The position numbers and the translations under genes are program-made. Positions 18,795-27,980 of a DNA stretch of 64,000 nt are shown here, piece after piece. Under the pieces are notes generated by a model, which saw nothing but the letters and a program-made list of their open reading frames with translations, was not told where the DNA came from and made no database searches. The stretch is from Phycobacter azelaicus (lineage in GTDB: Bacteria > Pseudomonadota > Alphaproteobacteria > Rhodobacterales > Rhodobacteraceae). Position 1 is the first letter of the stretch; every line of letters begins with the position of its first letter. The stretch is taken from the NCBI RefSeq assembly GCF_014884385.1, contig NZ_WKFH01000003.1, positions 372,001 to 436,000 on the forward strand, given 5' to 3'.

Positions 18795-19673
18795 ATGAAA
18801 ATCGCTACCGCCGCCTATCAGATGGACTGGCTCGACAACTGGGCCCAGTATGAAGACAAGCTTGCCTCATGGGTCGGGGATGCCGCCAAAGAAAGTGCCG
18901 ATCTGCTGGTGTTCCCCGAATATGGCGCGATGGAGTTGGCAACTTTGGATGGGGAGGGCGCAGCCCGCGATCTGGAGCGCTCCCTTCATGCCGTCTCGGA
19001 CCGGATGGAGGACGCAGCCGCCCTGCACCTGAAACTGGCCGCTGAATACGGCGTGCATATCCTTGGCGCCTCGGCTCCCGTCAATGCAGGCTTTGACCGG
19101 CCGGTGAACCGGGCCGAGCTATATACCCCCAACGGCCAGCGCGACCATCAGGACAAGCAGATCATGACCATGTTCGAGCGCGATCCCTGGGATGTCATGG
19201 GCGGCGGGCCGCTGAAACTGTTCGACACCGCGCTCGGCAAGATTGGTGTGCTGATCTGCTATGACAGCGAATTTCCCCTTTTGGGCCGCGCGCTGGCCGA
19301 GGCGGATATCATCCTTGTGCCGTCGTGCACCGAGGCACTGGCGGGATACTGGCGGGTGCGTATCGGCGCCATGGCACGGGCGCTGGAAAACCAATGCGTC
19401 ACTGCCCAGGCCTCGCTTGTTGGTCAGGCGGACTGGTCCGAATCGGTGGATGTGACCATCGGCATGGGCGGCATCTTTGGCCCGCCGGACACCGGTTTCC
19501 CCTCCACCGGGGTTCTGGCCGAAGGCACATTGGGCGAACCCGGCTGGACCTTTGCCGATGTCGACCTTGAAACCATCTCAGATGTGCGCCGCGCGGGCGT
19601 TGTGCGCAACCGCAGCCACTGGGAAGAGCAGGAACCGAGGGTAAAATCCGTCACAAATCTCTCATTGCGGTGA
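18795..19673 (+). CDS. Carbon-nitrogen hydrolase (nitrilase superfamily)
   Basis: 292 residues. The Glu-Lys-Cys triad of the nitrilase superfamily is complete: Glu in LLVFPEYGAME (about 43), Lys in HQDKQIMTMFE (about 119) and Cys in GVLICYDSEFPLL (about 154). It probably hydrolyses an amide or nitrile to an acid plus ammonia. The start is ATG 18795 with GAGGGAG 8-14 nt upstream. It ends the accessory NTF2-GNAT-hydrolase block and is followed 83 bp later by infA. The substrate is unknown. Confidence 0.88.
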   Translation: MKIATAAYQMDWLDNWAQYEDKLASWVGDAAKESADLLVFPEYGAMELATLDGEGAARDLERSLHAVSDRMEDAAALHLKLAAEYGVHILGASAPVNAGFDRPVNRAELYTPNGQRDHQDKQIMTMFERDPWDVMGGGPLKLFDTALGKIGVLICYDSEFPLLGRALAEADIILVPSCTEALAGYWRVRIGAMARALENQCVTAQASLVGQADWSESVDVTIGMGGIFGPPDTGFPSTGVLAEGTLGEPGWTFADVDLETISDVRRAGVVRNRSHWEEQEPRVKSVTNLSLR

Positions 19674-19756
19674 TTGCGCCCTTGAAAAATTGGCGAAATG
19701 CGCCCATTTAAGCGCATCCCCGCATTGTGCCGGGGCAACGTAATGATGGAGACAAC

Positions 19757-19975
19757 ATGGCCAAGGAAGATACGCTCGAATTTCCCGGTGTCGTGAAGGA
19801 ACTCCTGCCCAATGCGACGTTTCGGGTCGAGCTGGAAAACGGCCATGAAATCATCGCACATACGGCAGGCAAGATGCGCAAGAACCGCATCCGTGTTCTG
19901 GCCGGCGACAAGGTCCAGGTGGAGATGACCCCCTATGACCTGACCAAGGGACGGATCAACTACCGCTTCAAATAA
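19757..19975 (+). CDS. infA: Translation initiation factor IF-1
   Basis: 72 residues, the standard length. The single S1/OB-fold domain is almost canonical: [51 protein letters not shown] and the terminal [14 protein letters not shown]-1 binds the ribosomal A site on the 30S subunit. ATGGAGAC lies just before the start. A strong terminator at 20011-20042 follows, so it likely ends a transcript. Confidence 0.98.
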   Translation: MAKEDTLEFPGVVKELLPNATFRVELENGHEIIAHTAGKMRKNRIRVLAGDKVQVEMTPYDLTKGRINYRFK

Positions 19976-20010
19976 GCGCGGGTCCGACCACACGGCATAG
20001 TCAGACAAGC

Positions 20011-20042
20011 AAAGCCCGGCCCCGACGCCGGGCTTTTGTTTT
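20011..20042 (+). terminator. Rho-independent terminator after infA
   Basis: AAAGCCCGGC pairs with GCCGGGCTTT (20011-20020 with 20027-20036) around a CCCGAC loop, followed by TTTTGTTTT. Confidence 0.9.
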
Positions 20043-20104
20043 AGGAGCATTGCTCCTAGAACAGCGTGAAACATCTGACGGCAGGCAACAGCAAAGGCCC
20101 ACAC

Positions 20105-20686
20105 ATGGCATTCATTCTGGGATCGGGTAGCCCAAGGCGGCTGGAGCTTTTGGCGCAGCTTGGCGTCACTCCGGACGCGGTGCGGCCGCCGGATATCGAC
20201 GAGACCCCCAAGAAGGGCGAGCTGCCGCGTGACTACTGCGCGCGCGTGACCCGGGAAAAGGTCGCTGCCGTTCCCGCCGATGCCGATGACGTGGTGCTTT
20301 GCGCCGATACCACGGTCGCGCTGGGGCGCAGGATCATGGGCAAGCCCGAGGGTGCCGGAGAGGCCGCCGAGTTTCTGCTGGCCCTTTCCGGGCGGCGGCA
20401 CAGGGTCATCACCTCCGTCGCGGTGCGCCGGGGCGCCCGCATCTGGCAGAAGGATGTGGTCAGCCATGTCAAGATGAAGCGCCTCAGCGACGAAGAACTG
20501 AACGCCTACCTCGCCACCAAGGATTGGCAGGGCAAGGCGGGCGGCTATGCTATTCAGGGGCCTGCCGGGGCCTTCATTCCCTGGATCAACGGTTCCTTCA
20601 CCGGCATTGTCGGGCTGCCGCTTTGTGAAACCGCCCATCTTTTGAAGGCCGCAGGCTGGCCAATCTACAAGGAGGCCACTGCATGA
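20105..20686 (+). CDS. maf: Maf-type nucleoside triphosphate pyrophosphatase
   Basis: 193 residues. Maf proteins remove non-canonical or excess nucleoside triphosphates (dTTP/UTP type in many). The family start [17 protein letters not shown] with the Ser-X-Ser-Pro-Arg-Arg loop, the catalytic ADTTVALG (Asp near residue 64) and [33 protein letters not shown] are all present. ATG 20105 is the natural start; the frame open from 20066 would add an unconserved tail. The stop overlaps the next gene by 4 nt. Confidence 0.93.
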   Translation: MAFILGSGSPRRLELLAQLGVTPDAVRPPDIDETPKKGELPRDYCARVTREKVAAVPADADDVVLCADTTVALGRRIMGKPEGAGEAAEFLLALSGRRHRVITSVAVRRGARIWQKDVVSHVKMKRLSDEELNAYLATKDWQGKAGGYAIQGPAGAFIPWINGSFTGIVGLPLCETAHLLKAAGWPIYKEATA

Positions 20687-21705
20687 AGGGCCGCACGATC
20701 ATTCTCGACCACATCGACGGGCGCGAAGCCGCCGCTCTAATGGTGGATGGCAAGCTGGATGATTTCCTGATCGATGGCGAAGCGCCCGTGCCTGGTACCG
20801 TCTACCGCGCCCGCGCCGACCGTCCTGTAAAGGGCCAGGGCGGCATGTTCCTGACCACCCCAGATGGCCCCGCCTTTCTGCGACAGGTCAAGGGCCTGGC
20901 ACCGGGGCAACAGATGCTGGTGCAGGTCACCGGCTACGCGGAACCGGGCAAGGCGATTCCCGTGACGCAGAAACTGCTGTTCAAGAGCCGCTACGCCATC
21001 GTGACCCCCGAGGCGCCGGGTCTCAATGTCTCCCGCTCGATCCGGGACGAGGACGAACGCGACCGCCTGTTGGAAATCGCCCATGAGGTGATGGAGAGTA
21101 GCGATTACGGCTTGATCCTCCGCTCTGCCTGCGACGGTGCCGATCCGGATGAGGTGGCCGAGGACATCGCAGCCATGGTCTCCCTCGCCGATCAGGTCCT
21201 GAACGACCATGGCACCGAAGTGGAAACCCTGGCCGAGGGCGACAGCCCCCACATCCGCGCCTGGCGCGACTGGGTCGAGCCTGCAGAAGTAGAGCGCAGC
21301 CCGGGAGGCTTTGAGGCTCACGGCGTCCTGGATGCCTTGGAGGAAACGCGCGGGATTCGTGAGCCTCTCTCGGGCGGTGCATTCCTGTTCGTTGAGCCCA
21401 CCCGCGCCCTGGTGGCCGTGGATGTGAACACCGGCTCCGACACCTCGCTGGCTGCAGGCGTGAAGGCCAACATGGCCTGCGCTCGCGCCCTGCCCCGCGC
21501 CCTGCGCGTCCGGGGTCTTGGCGGTCAGGTCGTTCTGGACCTCGCCCCGATGCCAAAGAAGGACCGCCGCGCCTTCGAGACCGCCCTGCGCGCGGCCTTC
21601 CGTGCCGACAGCGAGGAGACAGTCCTTGTCGGTTGGACAAACCTTGGCCATTTCGAACTGCAGCGCAAACGCGGCCGTACCCCCCTAACTGAGGTCCTGA
21701 AATGA
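20683..21705 (+). CDS. Ribonuclease E/G family protein (short form)
   Basis: 340 residues, shorter than RNase E and than full RNase G (about 490). It has the family catalytic text [54 protein letters not shown], with the Mg-binding Asp in AVDVNTG, and a C-terminal [19 protein letters not shown]. The N-terminal S1-like part is reduced. The maf-rng-yacG order is common in alphaproteobacteria. Compared with RNase G the zinc-link and C-terminal small domain are missing, so substrate choice may differ. Confidence 0.85.
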   Translation: MKGRTIILDHIDGREAAALMVDGKLDDFLIDGEAPVPGTVYRARADRPVKGQGGMFLTTPDGPAFLRQVKGLAPGQQMLVQVTGYAEPGKAIPVTQKLLFKSRYAIVTPEAPGLNVSRSIRDEDERDRLLEIAHEVMESSDYGLILRSACDGADPDEVAEDIAAMVSLADQVLNDHGTEVETLAEGDSPHIRAWRDWVEPAEVERSPGGFEAHGVLDALEETRGIREPLSGGAFLFVEPTRALVAVDVNTGSDTSLAAGVKANMACARALPRALRVRGLGGQVVLDLAPMPKKDRRAFETALRAAFRADSEETVLVGWTNLGHFELQRKRGRTPLTEVLK

Positions 21706-21905
21706 GTTGCCCGCTTTGCGGCGAGGATACAGCCGCCGCCTACCGCCCATTCTGCTCCAAACGCTGCGCCGACCGTGACCTTGCGCGCTGGCTGAACGGC
21801 AGCTACGCGGTTCCCAGCCAGGACCCAGAAGACATTGAAAAGGCGCTGGAAGAGACCGCAAAAGCAACGTCTTCGGACGAACCAGGACGTCGCCTCAAGC
21901 ACTGA
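21702..21905 (+). CDS. yacG: DNA gyrase inhibitor / zinc-binding protein YacG
   Basis: 67 residues. Four cysteines in CPLCG and PFCSKRCADRDLARWLNGSYAVP form the treble-clef zinc site of YacG. In E. coli YacG binds GyrB and inhibits gyrase. The start overlaps the RNase G-like gene by 4 nt. It is the last protein gene before tRNA-Phe and marks the end of the housekeeping block. Confidence 0.92.
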   Translation: MSCPLCGEDTAAAYRPFCSKRCADRDLARWLNGSYAVPSQDPEDIEKALEETAKATSSDEPGRRLKH

Positions 21906-21987
21906 CAAATTTCTTTCAAAAAGCCTCTGGACACTGCCTGCGCCACGGCTTAGAAGGCGAGCACCCAAGGCAAACAGCCTTTCCCGT

Positions 21988-22062
21988 GCCCGGGTAGCTC
22001 AGGGGTAGAGCAGTGGATTGAAAATCCTCGTGTCGGTGGTTCGATTCCGCCCCCGGGCACCA
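21988..22062 (+). tRNA. tRNA-Phe (anticodon GAA)
   Basis: Acceptor stem GCCCGGG/CCCGGGC (21988-21994 with 22052-22058), discriminator A and encoded CCA. The anticodon loop TTGAAAA presents GAA and the T-arm is GGTGGTTCGATTCCGCC. A tyrosine-integrase stump begins 61 bp downstream in the same orientation, which suggests this tRNA was used as an integration site. Confidence 0.95.
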
Positions 22063-22123
22063 TAGCATCCGCTAAGCCATTGTAAGACCTCAGCTTTATC
22101 TGTTGATGGAGCTACCGTAGAAC

Positions 22124-22564
22124 ATGGCGGAGAACAAAACTGCACCTCACTCATTTGTCAAAGACGGTGTTTTCTACTTCGTGAGGCGAGTCCCGAAGGA
22201 CTTGAAGCATCACTACACGTCGTCGAAAATTTCATACTCACTGCGAACCAGATCAGCGTCAGTTGCTGCATCGAGGGCAACGAGAGCCGCACAACAGCTT
22301 GACGAGTATTGGTATCACCTTCGGATCAAGAACAGCGAGCTACCGGGTAAACACATGCTTCGACTGGCGCAGAACGCTGATGCTGCTCCCATGTCGCTGT
22401 CTGCATCTCCCAGTATGCCGGAAGCGGTCAAGCTATCTGAGGCTGTGGCCATCTACCTTCGACTGAAGGGCCATGATCGTCCCGTCACTTTCCACCGCGC
22501 AGCTGAACGCTCTTGTGGTTATGTCATCGACGTTTGCGGTGACAAAGACATCACAAACTGTTGA
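22124..22564 (+). pseudogene. Tyrosine recombinase/integrase, N-terminal stump cut by IS21
   Basis: About 145 codons remain. The N-terminus (FVKDGVFYFVRRVPKDLKHHYTSSKISYSLRTRSASVAASRATRAAQQLDEYW) is the DUF6538-like arm domain of island integrases, and the start of the SAM-like core-binding domain follows (LSEAVAIYLRLKGHDRPVTFHRAAERS). The catalytic domain with the R-H-R-Y residues is absent because the IS21-type element begins at about 22559; the last Cys codon and the stop (TGTTGA) are supplied by the IS end. It lies directly after tRNA-Phe, the usual position of an island integrase. It cannot be active. Confidence 0.82.
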
Positions 22565-22588
22565 TTGTCACTGAGAACTGACCCGGTA
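22559..22588 (+). repeat. IS21 terminal inverted repeat, istB side
   Basis: Begins TGTTGATTGTCACTGAGAAC and continues to the CCCGGTA at 22582-22588. It is the exact reverse complement of 25025-25054. Its first six bases, TGTTGA, give the Cys-stop that ends the integrase stump. Confidence 0.92.
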
Positions 22589-22630
22589 TTTTCACCGAGA
22601 TTTGACCCACCCTCAGTTATGCGTCGTGGT

Positions 22631-23422
22631 TTATGACGCGGTCAATGTTTTGGCCTCCTTTCGTGTTTTTTTTGCAGCCTCAGCGCTGGCCTTGAAGCGG
22701 TAGCTGTCGTTTCCGGTTTCGAGGATGTGGCAGCGGTGAGTCAGCCTATCGAGGAGCGCGGTTGTCATCTTTGCATCCCCGAAGACCTGCGCCCATTCTG
22801 AGAAGCTGAGGTTTGTGGTGATGATGACGCTGGTGCGCTCGTAGAGCTTGCTGAGCAGATGGAAGAGCAGCGCCCCGCCAGATGAACTGAACGGCAGGTA
22901 GCCGAGTTCGTCCAAGATGACCAAGTCGACCTTCGTCAGCATCTCAGCCAGTTTCCCTGCCTTACCAAGCGCCTTCTCCTGCTCCAGCGCGTTGACCAAT
23001 TCCACGGTCGAGAAGAAGCGCACCTTACGCCGGTGATGTTCGATGGCTTGGACGCCGATTGCTGTGGCTGTGTGGCTCTTGCCCGTTCCGGGACCGCCGA
23101 TCAAAACGACATTCTCGGCCGCTTCGATAAACTCGCATCGGTGTAGCTGCCGCACTGTCGCTTCGTTGATCTCACTCGATGCAAAGTCGAAGCCCGTCAG
23201 ATCCTTGTATGCGGGGAAGCGGGCGACCTTCGTGTGGTAGGCGATGGACCGTACCTCGCGTTCGGCGATCTCGGCCTTGAGCAGCTGTGACAGCATTGGT
23301 GTGGCAGCTTCGAACGCTGGCGCGCCCTGGGCGACCAAGTCTTCAATCGCATTTGCCATGCCATAGAGCTTAAGACTGCGCAGCATGATGACGATAGAGG
23401 CTCCTGCTGGGTCATGACGCAT
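22631..23422 (-). CDS. istB: IS21 helper ATPase IstB
   Basis: 263 residues. A DnaC-like AAA+ ATPase that helps IstA choose and capture target DNA. Walker A is [15 protein letters not shown] (about residues 108-122) and Walker B is [15 protein letters not shown] (about 167-181). [16 protein letters not shown] and a terminal [22 protein letters not shown] are typical. The start ATG (MRHDPAG) follows GAGGAGAAG and overlaps the end of istA by 11 nt. Intact. Confidence 0.95.
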   Translation of the reverse strand: MRHDPAGASIVIMLRSLKLYGMANAIEDLVAQGAPAFEAATPMLSQLLKAEIAEREVRSIAYHTKVARFPAYKDLTGFDFASSEINEATVRQLHRCEFIEAAENVVLIGGPGTGKSHTATAIGVQAIEHHRRKVRFFSTVELVNALEQEKALGKAGKLAEMLTKVDLVILDELGYLPFSSSGGALLFHLLSKLYERTSVIITTNLSFSEWAQVFGDAKMTTALLDRLTHRCHILETGNDSYRFKASAEAAKKTRKEAKTLTAS

Positions 23423-24941
23423 GGCGCTTCTCCTCAGTCTGTCGCAACCCGTCATAGCGACCGACGTTGGCCACTGGCGTTGTCTGCAATGCCAGTGCGT
23501 CCGGCGGATCGACCTCGGGGTGATCTGTCGGTCTGCGGTCGATCAATCGATGCAACAGGTTCAGGATGTGCGTCTTGGTGGGGACGCCTGCTTCAAGTGC
23601 CAGCTCCACTGCACACAAAACGTCCTCTTCGTTGTGCTGAAGGACCAAAGACAGAATGTCGACCATCTCTCGGTCACCGCCTTCTTTACGCAGCATGTGA
23701 TCCTGCAATTGACGGAAGGCATCCGGCATCTCCGTGAACGGCGCACCATTCCGAAGTGCGCCCGGTTTGCGTTGGATAACAGCGAGATAGTGGCGCCAGT
23801 CATAGATGACCTTGCCGGGCTTGCGATGAGACCGCTCGATGATCCGCGCATGCTTGCAAACCGTTTGCCCTTCAGCGACCACGATCAGCCGTTCGGGATA
23901 GACATGCAAACTGACACGGCGGTTCGCAAAGCTGGCGGGAACGCTGTAGCGATTGCGTTCGAAAGTGATCAGGCATGTGGGTGACACACGCTTACTGTGT
24001 TCGATAAAGCCATCGAATGCCGGCGGCAGTGCCATCAGCGTAGGCTTCTCGGCCTCCCACACGTCAGCGATGGACCCCGGCAAAGCCTTGTGCGGCGTCT
24101 CTGTCCAAAGGGCGATACAGCGATCTTCAAGCCATTGGTTCAGCTCTGCCAGATCGGCGCAGACCGGCATGACCTGCCACATGCGGTTGCGCGCATCCTG
24201 CACGTTCTTCTCAACCTGGCCTTTCTCCCAACCGGCCGCCGGATTGCAGAACTCGGGCTCAAACACGTAGTGGCTGGCCATAGCCTTGAAGCGTGCATTG
24301 ACGTCCCGCTGCTTGCCTTTGCCCACACGATCAACGGCGGTCTTCATATTGTCATAGATCCCGCGACCAGGCACACCGCCGAACACGCGGAATGCATGCC
24401 AGTGGGCGTCAAACAGCATCTCGTGCGTTTGCAGCGGGTAGGCCCGCACCAAGAAAGCGCGGCTGTGCGATAGCTTGATATGAGCGACCTGAAGTTTGAC
24501 GCGCTCACCGCCGATGTTGGCCCAGTCCTCGCTCCAATCGAATTGGAAGGCTTCGCCGGGCGCGAACACCAAAGGCACGTAGGTGCCGCGCCCCGTCGTC
24601 TGTTCCGCTCGATGCCGATCTTCACGCCATGCCCGGGCGAAAGCTGCCACGCGTTCATAGGAACCATTATATCCCAGCTTCACAAGATCAGCATGCATTT
24701 GCTTCACTGTCCGCCGCTCTTTGCGTGACTTCCGCGTCTGGATTAAAAGCCAGGCTGACAGCCGATCCGCGTAGGGGTCCAGCTTGCTTGGACGCTTGGG
24801 CGTCTTGAACTGCGGTTCCACCGCACCTTCACGCAGATACTTCTTGATCGTGTTCCGAGACAAACCCGTCCGCCGGGCAATCTCCCTGATTGGCATTTTG
24901 TCACGCAATGCCCAGCGTCGAATGACACTCAAAAATCCCAT
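23412..24941 (-). CDS. istA: IS21 transposase IstA
   Basis: 509 residues with ATG 24941 as start, preceded by AGGAG at a good distance; the frame is open to 25001. The N-terminal HTH domain [22 protein letters not shown] (about 15-36) binds the IS ends. The DDE integrase core has [15 protein letters not shown] (first Asp, about 134) and [16 protein letters not shown] (second Asp, about 190), with a Glu in the [12 protein letters not shown] segment (about 240). The C-terminal part resembles the Mu-type beta domain. The reading frame is uninterrupted, so the element may still be mobile. Confidence 0.95.
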   Translation of the reverse strand: MGFLSVIRRWALRDKMPIREIARRTGLSRNTIKKYLREGAVEPQFKTPKRPSKLDPYADRLSAWLLIQTRKSRKERRTVKQMHADLVKLGYNGSYERVAAFARAWREDRHRAEQTTGRGTYVPLVFAPGEAFQFDWSEDWANIGGERVKLQVAHIKLSHSRAFLVRAYPLQTHEMLFDAHWHAFRVFGGVPGRGIYDNMKTAVDRVGKGKQRDVNARFKAMASHYVFEPEFCNPAAGWEKGQVEKNVQDARNRMWQVMPVCADLAELNQWLEDRCIALWTETPHKALPGSIADVWEAEKPTLMALPPAFDGFIEHSKRVSPTCLITFERNRYSVPASFANRRVSLHVYPERLIVVAEGQTVCKHARIIERSHRKPGKVIYDWRHYLAVIQRKPGALRNGAPFTEMPDAFRQLQDHMLRKEGGDREMVDILSLVLQHNEEDVLCAVELALEAGVPTKTHILNLLHRLIDRRPTDHPEVDPPDALALQTTPVANVGRYDGLRQTEEKRHAS

Positions 24942-25024
24942 GTCGATCACTCCTAATCCCCCCAACCAAAACCGTCGGGGAAGTGTGTTCACATGGGTCA
25001 ATTCTCAGTGACAATTTATAGGGC

Positions 25025-25054
25025 TACCGGGTCAGTTCTCAGTGACAATCAACA
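25025..25054 (-). repeat. IS21 terminal inverted repeat, istA side
   Basis: Reads the same as 22559-22588 on the other strand. A second, imperfect copy of the CAATTCTCAGTGACAATTT motif lies just inside at 24999-25018, giving the multiple end repeats usual in IS21 elements. Its TGTTGA end supplies the stop of the truncated quiC-like gene. Confidence 0.9.
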
Positions 25055-26122
25055 GCTGAGCCCTCGCGCATTCCACACATGCGCGGCATGGCCGGTATCT
25101 TCAGAATTGACGACGAAACGAATGTCGCCTTGCTGCCAGAGGTCGATGGCTTTGTTGCGGTGTCGTCCAACTCGGGCGAAACCCATCGAACGGAACAGGG
25201 TGGTAAGACGGTCGGCATCCGCACCGCGCGCCGCAAATTCAACGAATGCGACGCCGCTGCAGGCGATCCGGGGCGGCATGGGGGATAGCCCGCATGGAAC
25301 CTCAGGCTCGGCCCGCTGGACGTCATCCATAAGGGCAACAAGGGACCTGTATCCATCGCCCGCCACCGTGCGCGGGTTGCCGCCGCGAAACTGGTCGTTG
25401 AAAATCTCAAGGCTGATCGGCCCCTGATATCCGGAGGCCATCACGGCCTGCATGAAGCCCTGAACGTCCAGGTCCCCCTCGCCCGGCATGTTGCGGAAGT
25501 GGCGGGACCAGTAGAGCAGATCCATCTCGATCAGCGGCGCATCGGCAAGTTGCACGAAAAAGATCCGGTCTCCGGGAATGGAGCGGATCGATTCCGGGCT
25601 GATCTTGCGCCCCAAGGTATGAAAGCTGTCGAGGATCAGCCCCACATTGGGGTGATCCGCGCGGCGCACGATCTCCCAGGCGTCCCGGTGATCCGAGATA
25701 TGTCGCCCCCAGGCGAGTGCTTCGTAGCCGACACGCAACCCCCGTGCGGCTGCTCTTTCGCCCAACGCCCGCAGGTCGTTCGCTGCGCGGTCGATCCCGC
25801 CAAGTGATGATGGATGCACAGAAGAGCAGATCAACACCAGATCCGTCCCCAACTCCTGCATCAAGTCGAACTTGCGCTCGGCCCGGTCAAAGGCCTTGCT
25901 CCGCATAGGTTCAGGCAGGCACTCGAAGTCCCGGAAGGGTTGGAACAGGGTGATCTCCAACCCATGGTCACGGACCATGCGTCCCACCTCAGCGGCGCTG
26001 CCGTCATGGGCGATGAAGTCCTGTTCAAAGATCTCGACGCCGTCAAAACCCGCATCCGCGATGGCGGTGAGTTTTTCTGTCAGGGTTCCGGAAATGGAAA
26101 CGGTGGCGATCGATGTTTTCAT
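25049..26122 (-). pseudogene. quiC: 3-dehydroshikimate dehydratase/HPPD-like fusion (QuiC type), C-terminus removed by IS21
   Basis: About 355 native codons remain of a protein family usually near 630 residues. The N-terminal TIM-barrel domain (SISGTLTEKLTAIADAGFDGVEIFEQDFI at the start, VGYEALAWGRHISDHRDAW, GLILDSFHTLGR, FFVQLADAPLIEMDLLYWSRHFRNMPGEGDLDV) carries the metal-binding Glu/Asp/His residues of 3-dehydroshikimate dehydratase. A VOC/HPPD-like domain begins near residue 295 and is cut after VWNARGLS. The last Cys and stop come from the IS end. The dehydratase domain looks whole, so residual activity is conceivable. Quinate/shikimate catabolism is supported by the neighbours. Confidence 0.85.
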
Positions 26123-26125
26123 GGA

Positions 26126-27400
26126 TCAATATCCCAGGATGTTTGGTAGCCAGGTCACGGTTTGCGGCACGAAGGTCAGGATCAGCAGGACCAGAACTTC
26201 AACCAGGAACAGCGGAAGGATCGCTCGGGTAAGCCGGGCCATGCCCACCTGTGCGACGCCTTCGGCGACGAACAGGCACAGTCCCAGCGGCGGGGTGATG
26301 AGGCCGATCATCAGGTTGAAGATCACCAGAATGCCAAAATGCACCGGGTCGACTCCCATTGAGACGGCGATCGGATGCAGGATCGGAACCAGCACCAGCA
26401 TCGCCGCGATCCCTTCGAGGAACAGCCCGACGAAAAGGAACAACAGGATGACAGCGATCAGGAAGGTCGTTTTGCTGTCCACATTCCCAAGCACCCAATC
26501 GGTCAGCATATTGGGCACGCGGTTATAGGTCAGCAGCCAGTTGGCAGCCGAAACGGCAGCGATGATGACAAGGATCACCGCACTGTCACGCATGGCACCG
26601 GCAAAGATACGCGGCAGGGCAGAGAGCTTGAGCTTGCGATAAACCGCCACGCCGATGACCAGCGCATAGGCTACGGCAAAGCTGGCGGCCTCGGTCGGGG
26701 TCACGACGCCGAGGAGGATGGATCCCACAACAAAGACCGGCATTAAAAGGGGAAGCAGGCCGCCGATCAAAGCCTCGCGCGGCGAGGGTCCTGACAGTTC
26801 GGGATCGACGGTGACGGTTTCCGTCTTGACGGTCAGCGCCACATAGATCGACAGGAACACGGCCACCAGCAATCCGGGCACAACGCCCGCCATGAACAGC
26901 GCGGGCACCGACACTCCGGAGACGATCAGCGCGTAGATGATGACCGGGATCGACGGGGGAATGATCGGGCCGATCACCGAGGAGGCCGCCGTCAGAGCCG
27001 CCGCGAAACTGCGATCATAGCCGTGTTTTTCCATCTCCGGGATAAAGACGCGTCCGATGGCAGAGGTATCGGCAACCGCAGAGCCGGAGAGGCCTGCGAA
27101 GATCACCGAAGCCCAGATGTTGACATGGGCAAGGCCCGCGCGAAAGCCACCCACTAGGACGTTGGCAAAGGCGATGATGCGGCCAGTGATACCGCTTTCG
27201 TTCATCAACTCACCCGCAAGGATAAACAGTGGAATCGCAAGCAGCGGATAGCTGTTCAGCCCGCGAAACATTTCGGTTGCGACCAGGCGGATGTGATAGG
27301 GCATATCGCCCGTCGCCATGAAGGCGGACAAGGCCGCGAGAATGGCAAAGGCAATGGGCAGGCCAAGCAGCAGGCCGCCGATCAGGATGATATAGACCAT
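26126..27400 (-). CDS. dctM: TRAP transporter large permease DctM
   Basis: 424 residues, about 12 hydrophobic segments. Family marks are GLPIAFAILAALSAF at the N-terminus, LAIPLFILAGELMNESGIT, GLSGSAVADTSAIGRVFIPEMEKHGYDRSFAAALTAASSVIGPIIPPSIPVIIYA, and NLMIGLITPPLGLCLFV near the C-terminus. It is the Na+- or H+-coupled channel-like subunit in the inner membrane. It starts 3 nt after dctQ and is followed by the truncated quiC-like gene 3 nt later, giving the operon order aroE-like, dctP, dctQ, dctM, quiC. The substrate is probably a quinate/shikimate-like acid. Confidence 0.93.
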   Translation of the reverse strand: MVYIILIGGLLLGLPIAFAILAALSAFMATGDMPYHIRLVATEMFRGLNSYPLLAIPLFILAGELMNESGITGRIIAFANVLVGGFRAGLAHVNIWASVIFAGLSGSAVADTSAIGRVFIPEMEKHGYDRSFAAALTAASSVIGPIIPPSIPVIIYALIVSGVSVPALFMAGVVPGLLVAVFLSIYVALTVKTETVTVDPELSGPSPREALIGGLLPLLMPVFVVGSILLGVVTPTEAASFAVAYALVIGVAVYRKLKLSALPRIFAGAMRDSAVILVIIAAVSAANWLLTYNRVPNMLTDWVLGNVDSKTTFLIAVILLFLFVGLFLEGIAAMLVLVPILHPIAVSMGVDPVHFGILVIFNLMIGLITPPLGLCLFVAEGVAQVGMARLTRAILPLFLVEVLVLLILTFVPQTVTWLPNILGY

Positions 27401-27403
27401 GGA

Positions 27404-27922
27404 TCAGGCCTCCCGCAGTCGGGTTGCAAACCGCACGAGCGCGGCGATTGTCAGCAGGACGCCGCCAAAGGCGATCGCGCTTTGCCATGTGCCCATCCGT
27501 CCGATCCAGACGAGGGGCTCAAAGCCGGTGGTTTCGGCAAGGTCACGGGCGGTGGATATGATCCCAGAGGCTTCGACGCTGCCGCGGCGGCTGGCAAAGG
27601 CGATCCCCGACCAGCACAGCGCGGCTCCGGTTGCGGCGGTCACCAGATCCATCGCGGCAAAAAGGCGGCTGCGTATCTTTTCAGGTAGAAAATCGGTCAG
27701 GATCGTAAAGCGGATGTGGCTGTCCTGAAGGTAGGCCAGCGCTATGCCGAACATGACACCATAGATGCTAAGATAGATCGGCAATTCCTCACCCCAGCGC
27801 AGGGACTCGCCCGTAGTGTAGCGGCGCAAGGAGTTCAGGAAGATGATGCCAAAGACGAAGGCCATCGACAGGCCCGCACCAGTGGCAAAGACGCGTTGAA
27901 GCAGGCGGCTGATCGTGGGCAT
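27404..27922 (-). CDS. dctQ: TRAP transporter small permease DctQ
   Basis: 172 residues with four hydrophobic segments (about 12-30, 48-66, 90-108, 142-160), the DctQ layout. RWGEELPIYLSIYGVMFGIALAY is the conserved second segment with the Arg/Trp-Glu-Glu motif. ATG 27922 gives the proper membrane start; the frame open to 28105 would overlap dctP and is rejected. A GC hairpin lies in the 58-bp gap to dctP. Confidence 0.9.
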   Translation of the reverse strand: MPTISRLLQRVFATGAGLSMAFVFGIIFLNSLRRYTTGESLRWGEELPIYLSIYGVMFGIALAYLQDSHIRFTILTDFLPEKIRSRLFAAMDLVTAATGAALCWSGIAFASRRGSVEASGIISTARDLAETTGFEPLVWIGRMGTWQSAIAFGGVLLTIAALVRFATRLREA

Positions 27923-27946
27923 GGGGTTCTTTCCGTTCAAGGGTTC

Positions 27947-27970
27947 GGCGGGCAGCCTGTGCCGCCCGCC
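27947..27970 (-). promoter_or_regulatory. GC-rich hairpin between dctP and dctQ
   Basis: GGCGGGC at 27947-27953 pairs with GCCCGCC at 27964-27970 around a 10-nt loop, in the gap after the dctP stop. There is no T-run. It may protect the dctP mRNA 3' end or attenuate read-through. A similar element stands in the second TRAP operon at 48251-48278. Confidence 0.6.
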
Positions 27971-27980
27971 GATGCGCCGT

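Larger units (their letters stand above)
22559..25054 (-). mobile_element. Complete IS21-family insertion sequence
   Basis: A 2.5-kb element with istA-istB on the minus strand. Inverted ends of about 30 bp match exactly (22559-22588 and 25025-25054), and both begin TGTTGATTGTCACTGAG. Repeated subterminal copies of the CAGTGACA-type motif occur near the right end (25005-25016), as expected for IstA binding sites. Both transposition genes are open. No target-site duplication is visible: flanks are ACAAAC on the left and GCTGAG on the right. Both neighbouring genes are cut off. Confidence 0.92.

Noticed and set aside
22040..22062. Direct repeat of the tRNA-Phe 3' end as an island attR
   Set aside because: I looked for a second copy of the T-arm/acceptor sequence downstream and found none by eye; a computed repeat search is needed.
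22553..25060. Target-site duplication of IS21
   Set aside because: The flanks ACAAAC and GCTGAG do not match, so no duplication is claimed.
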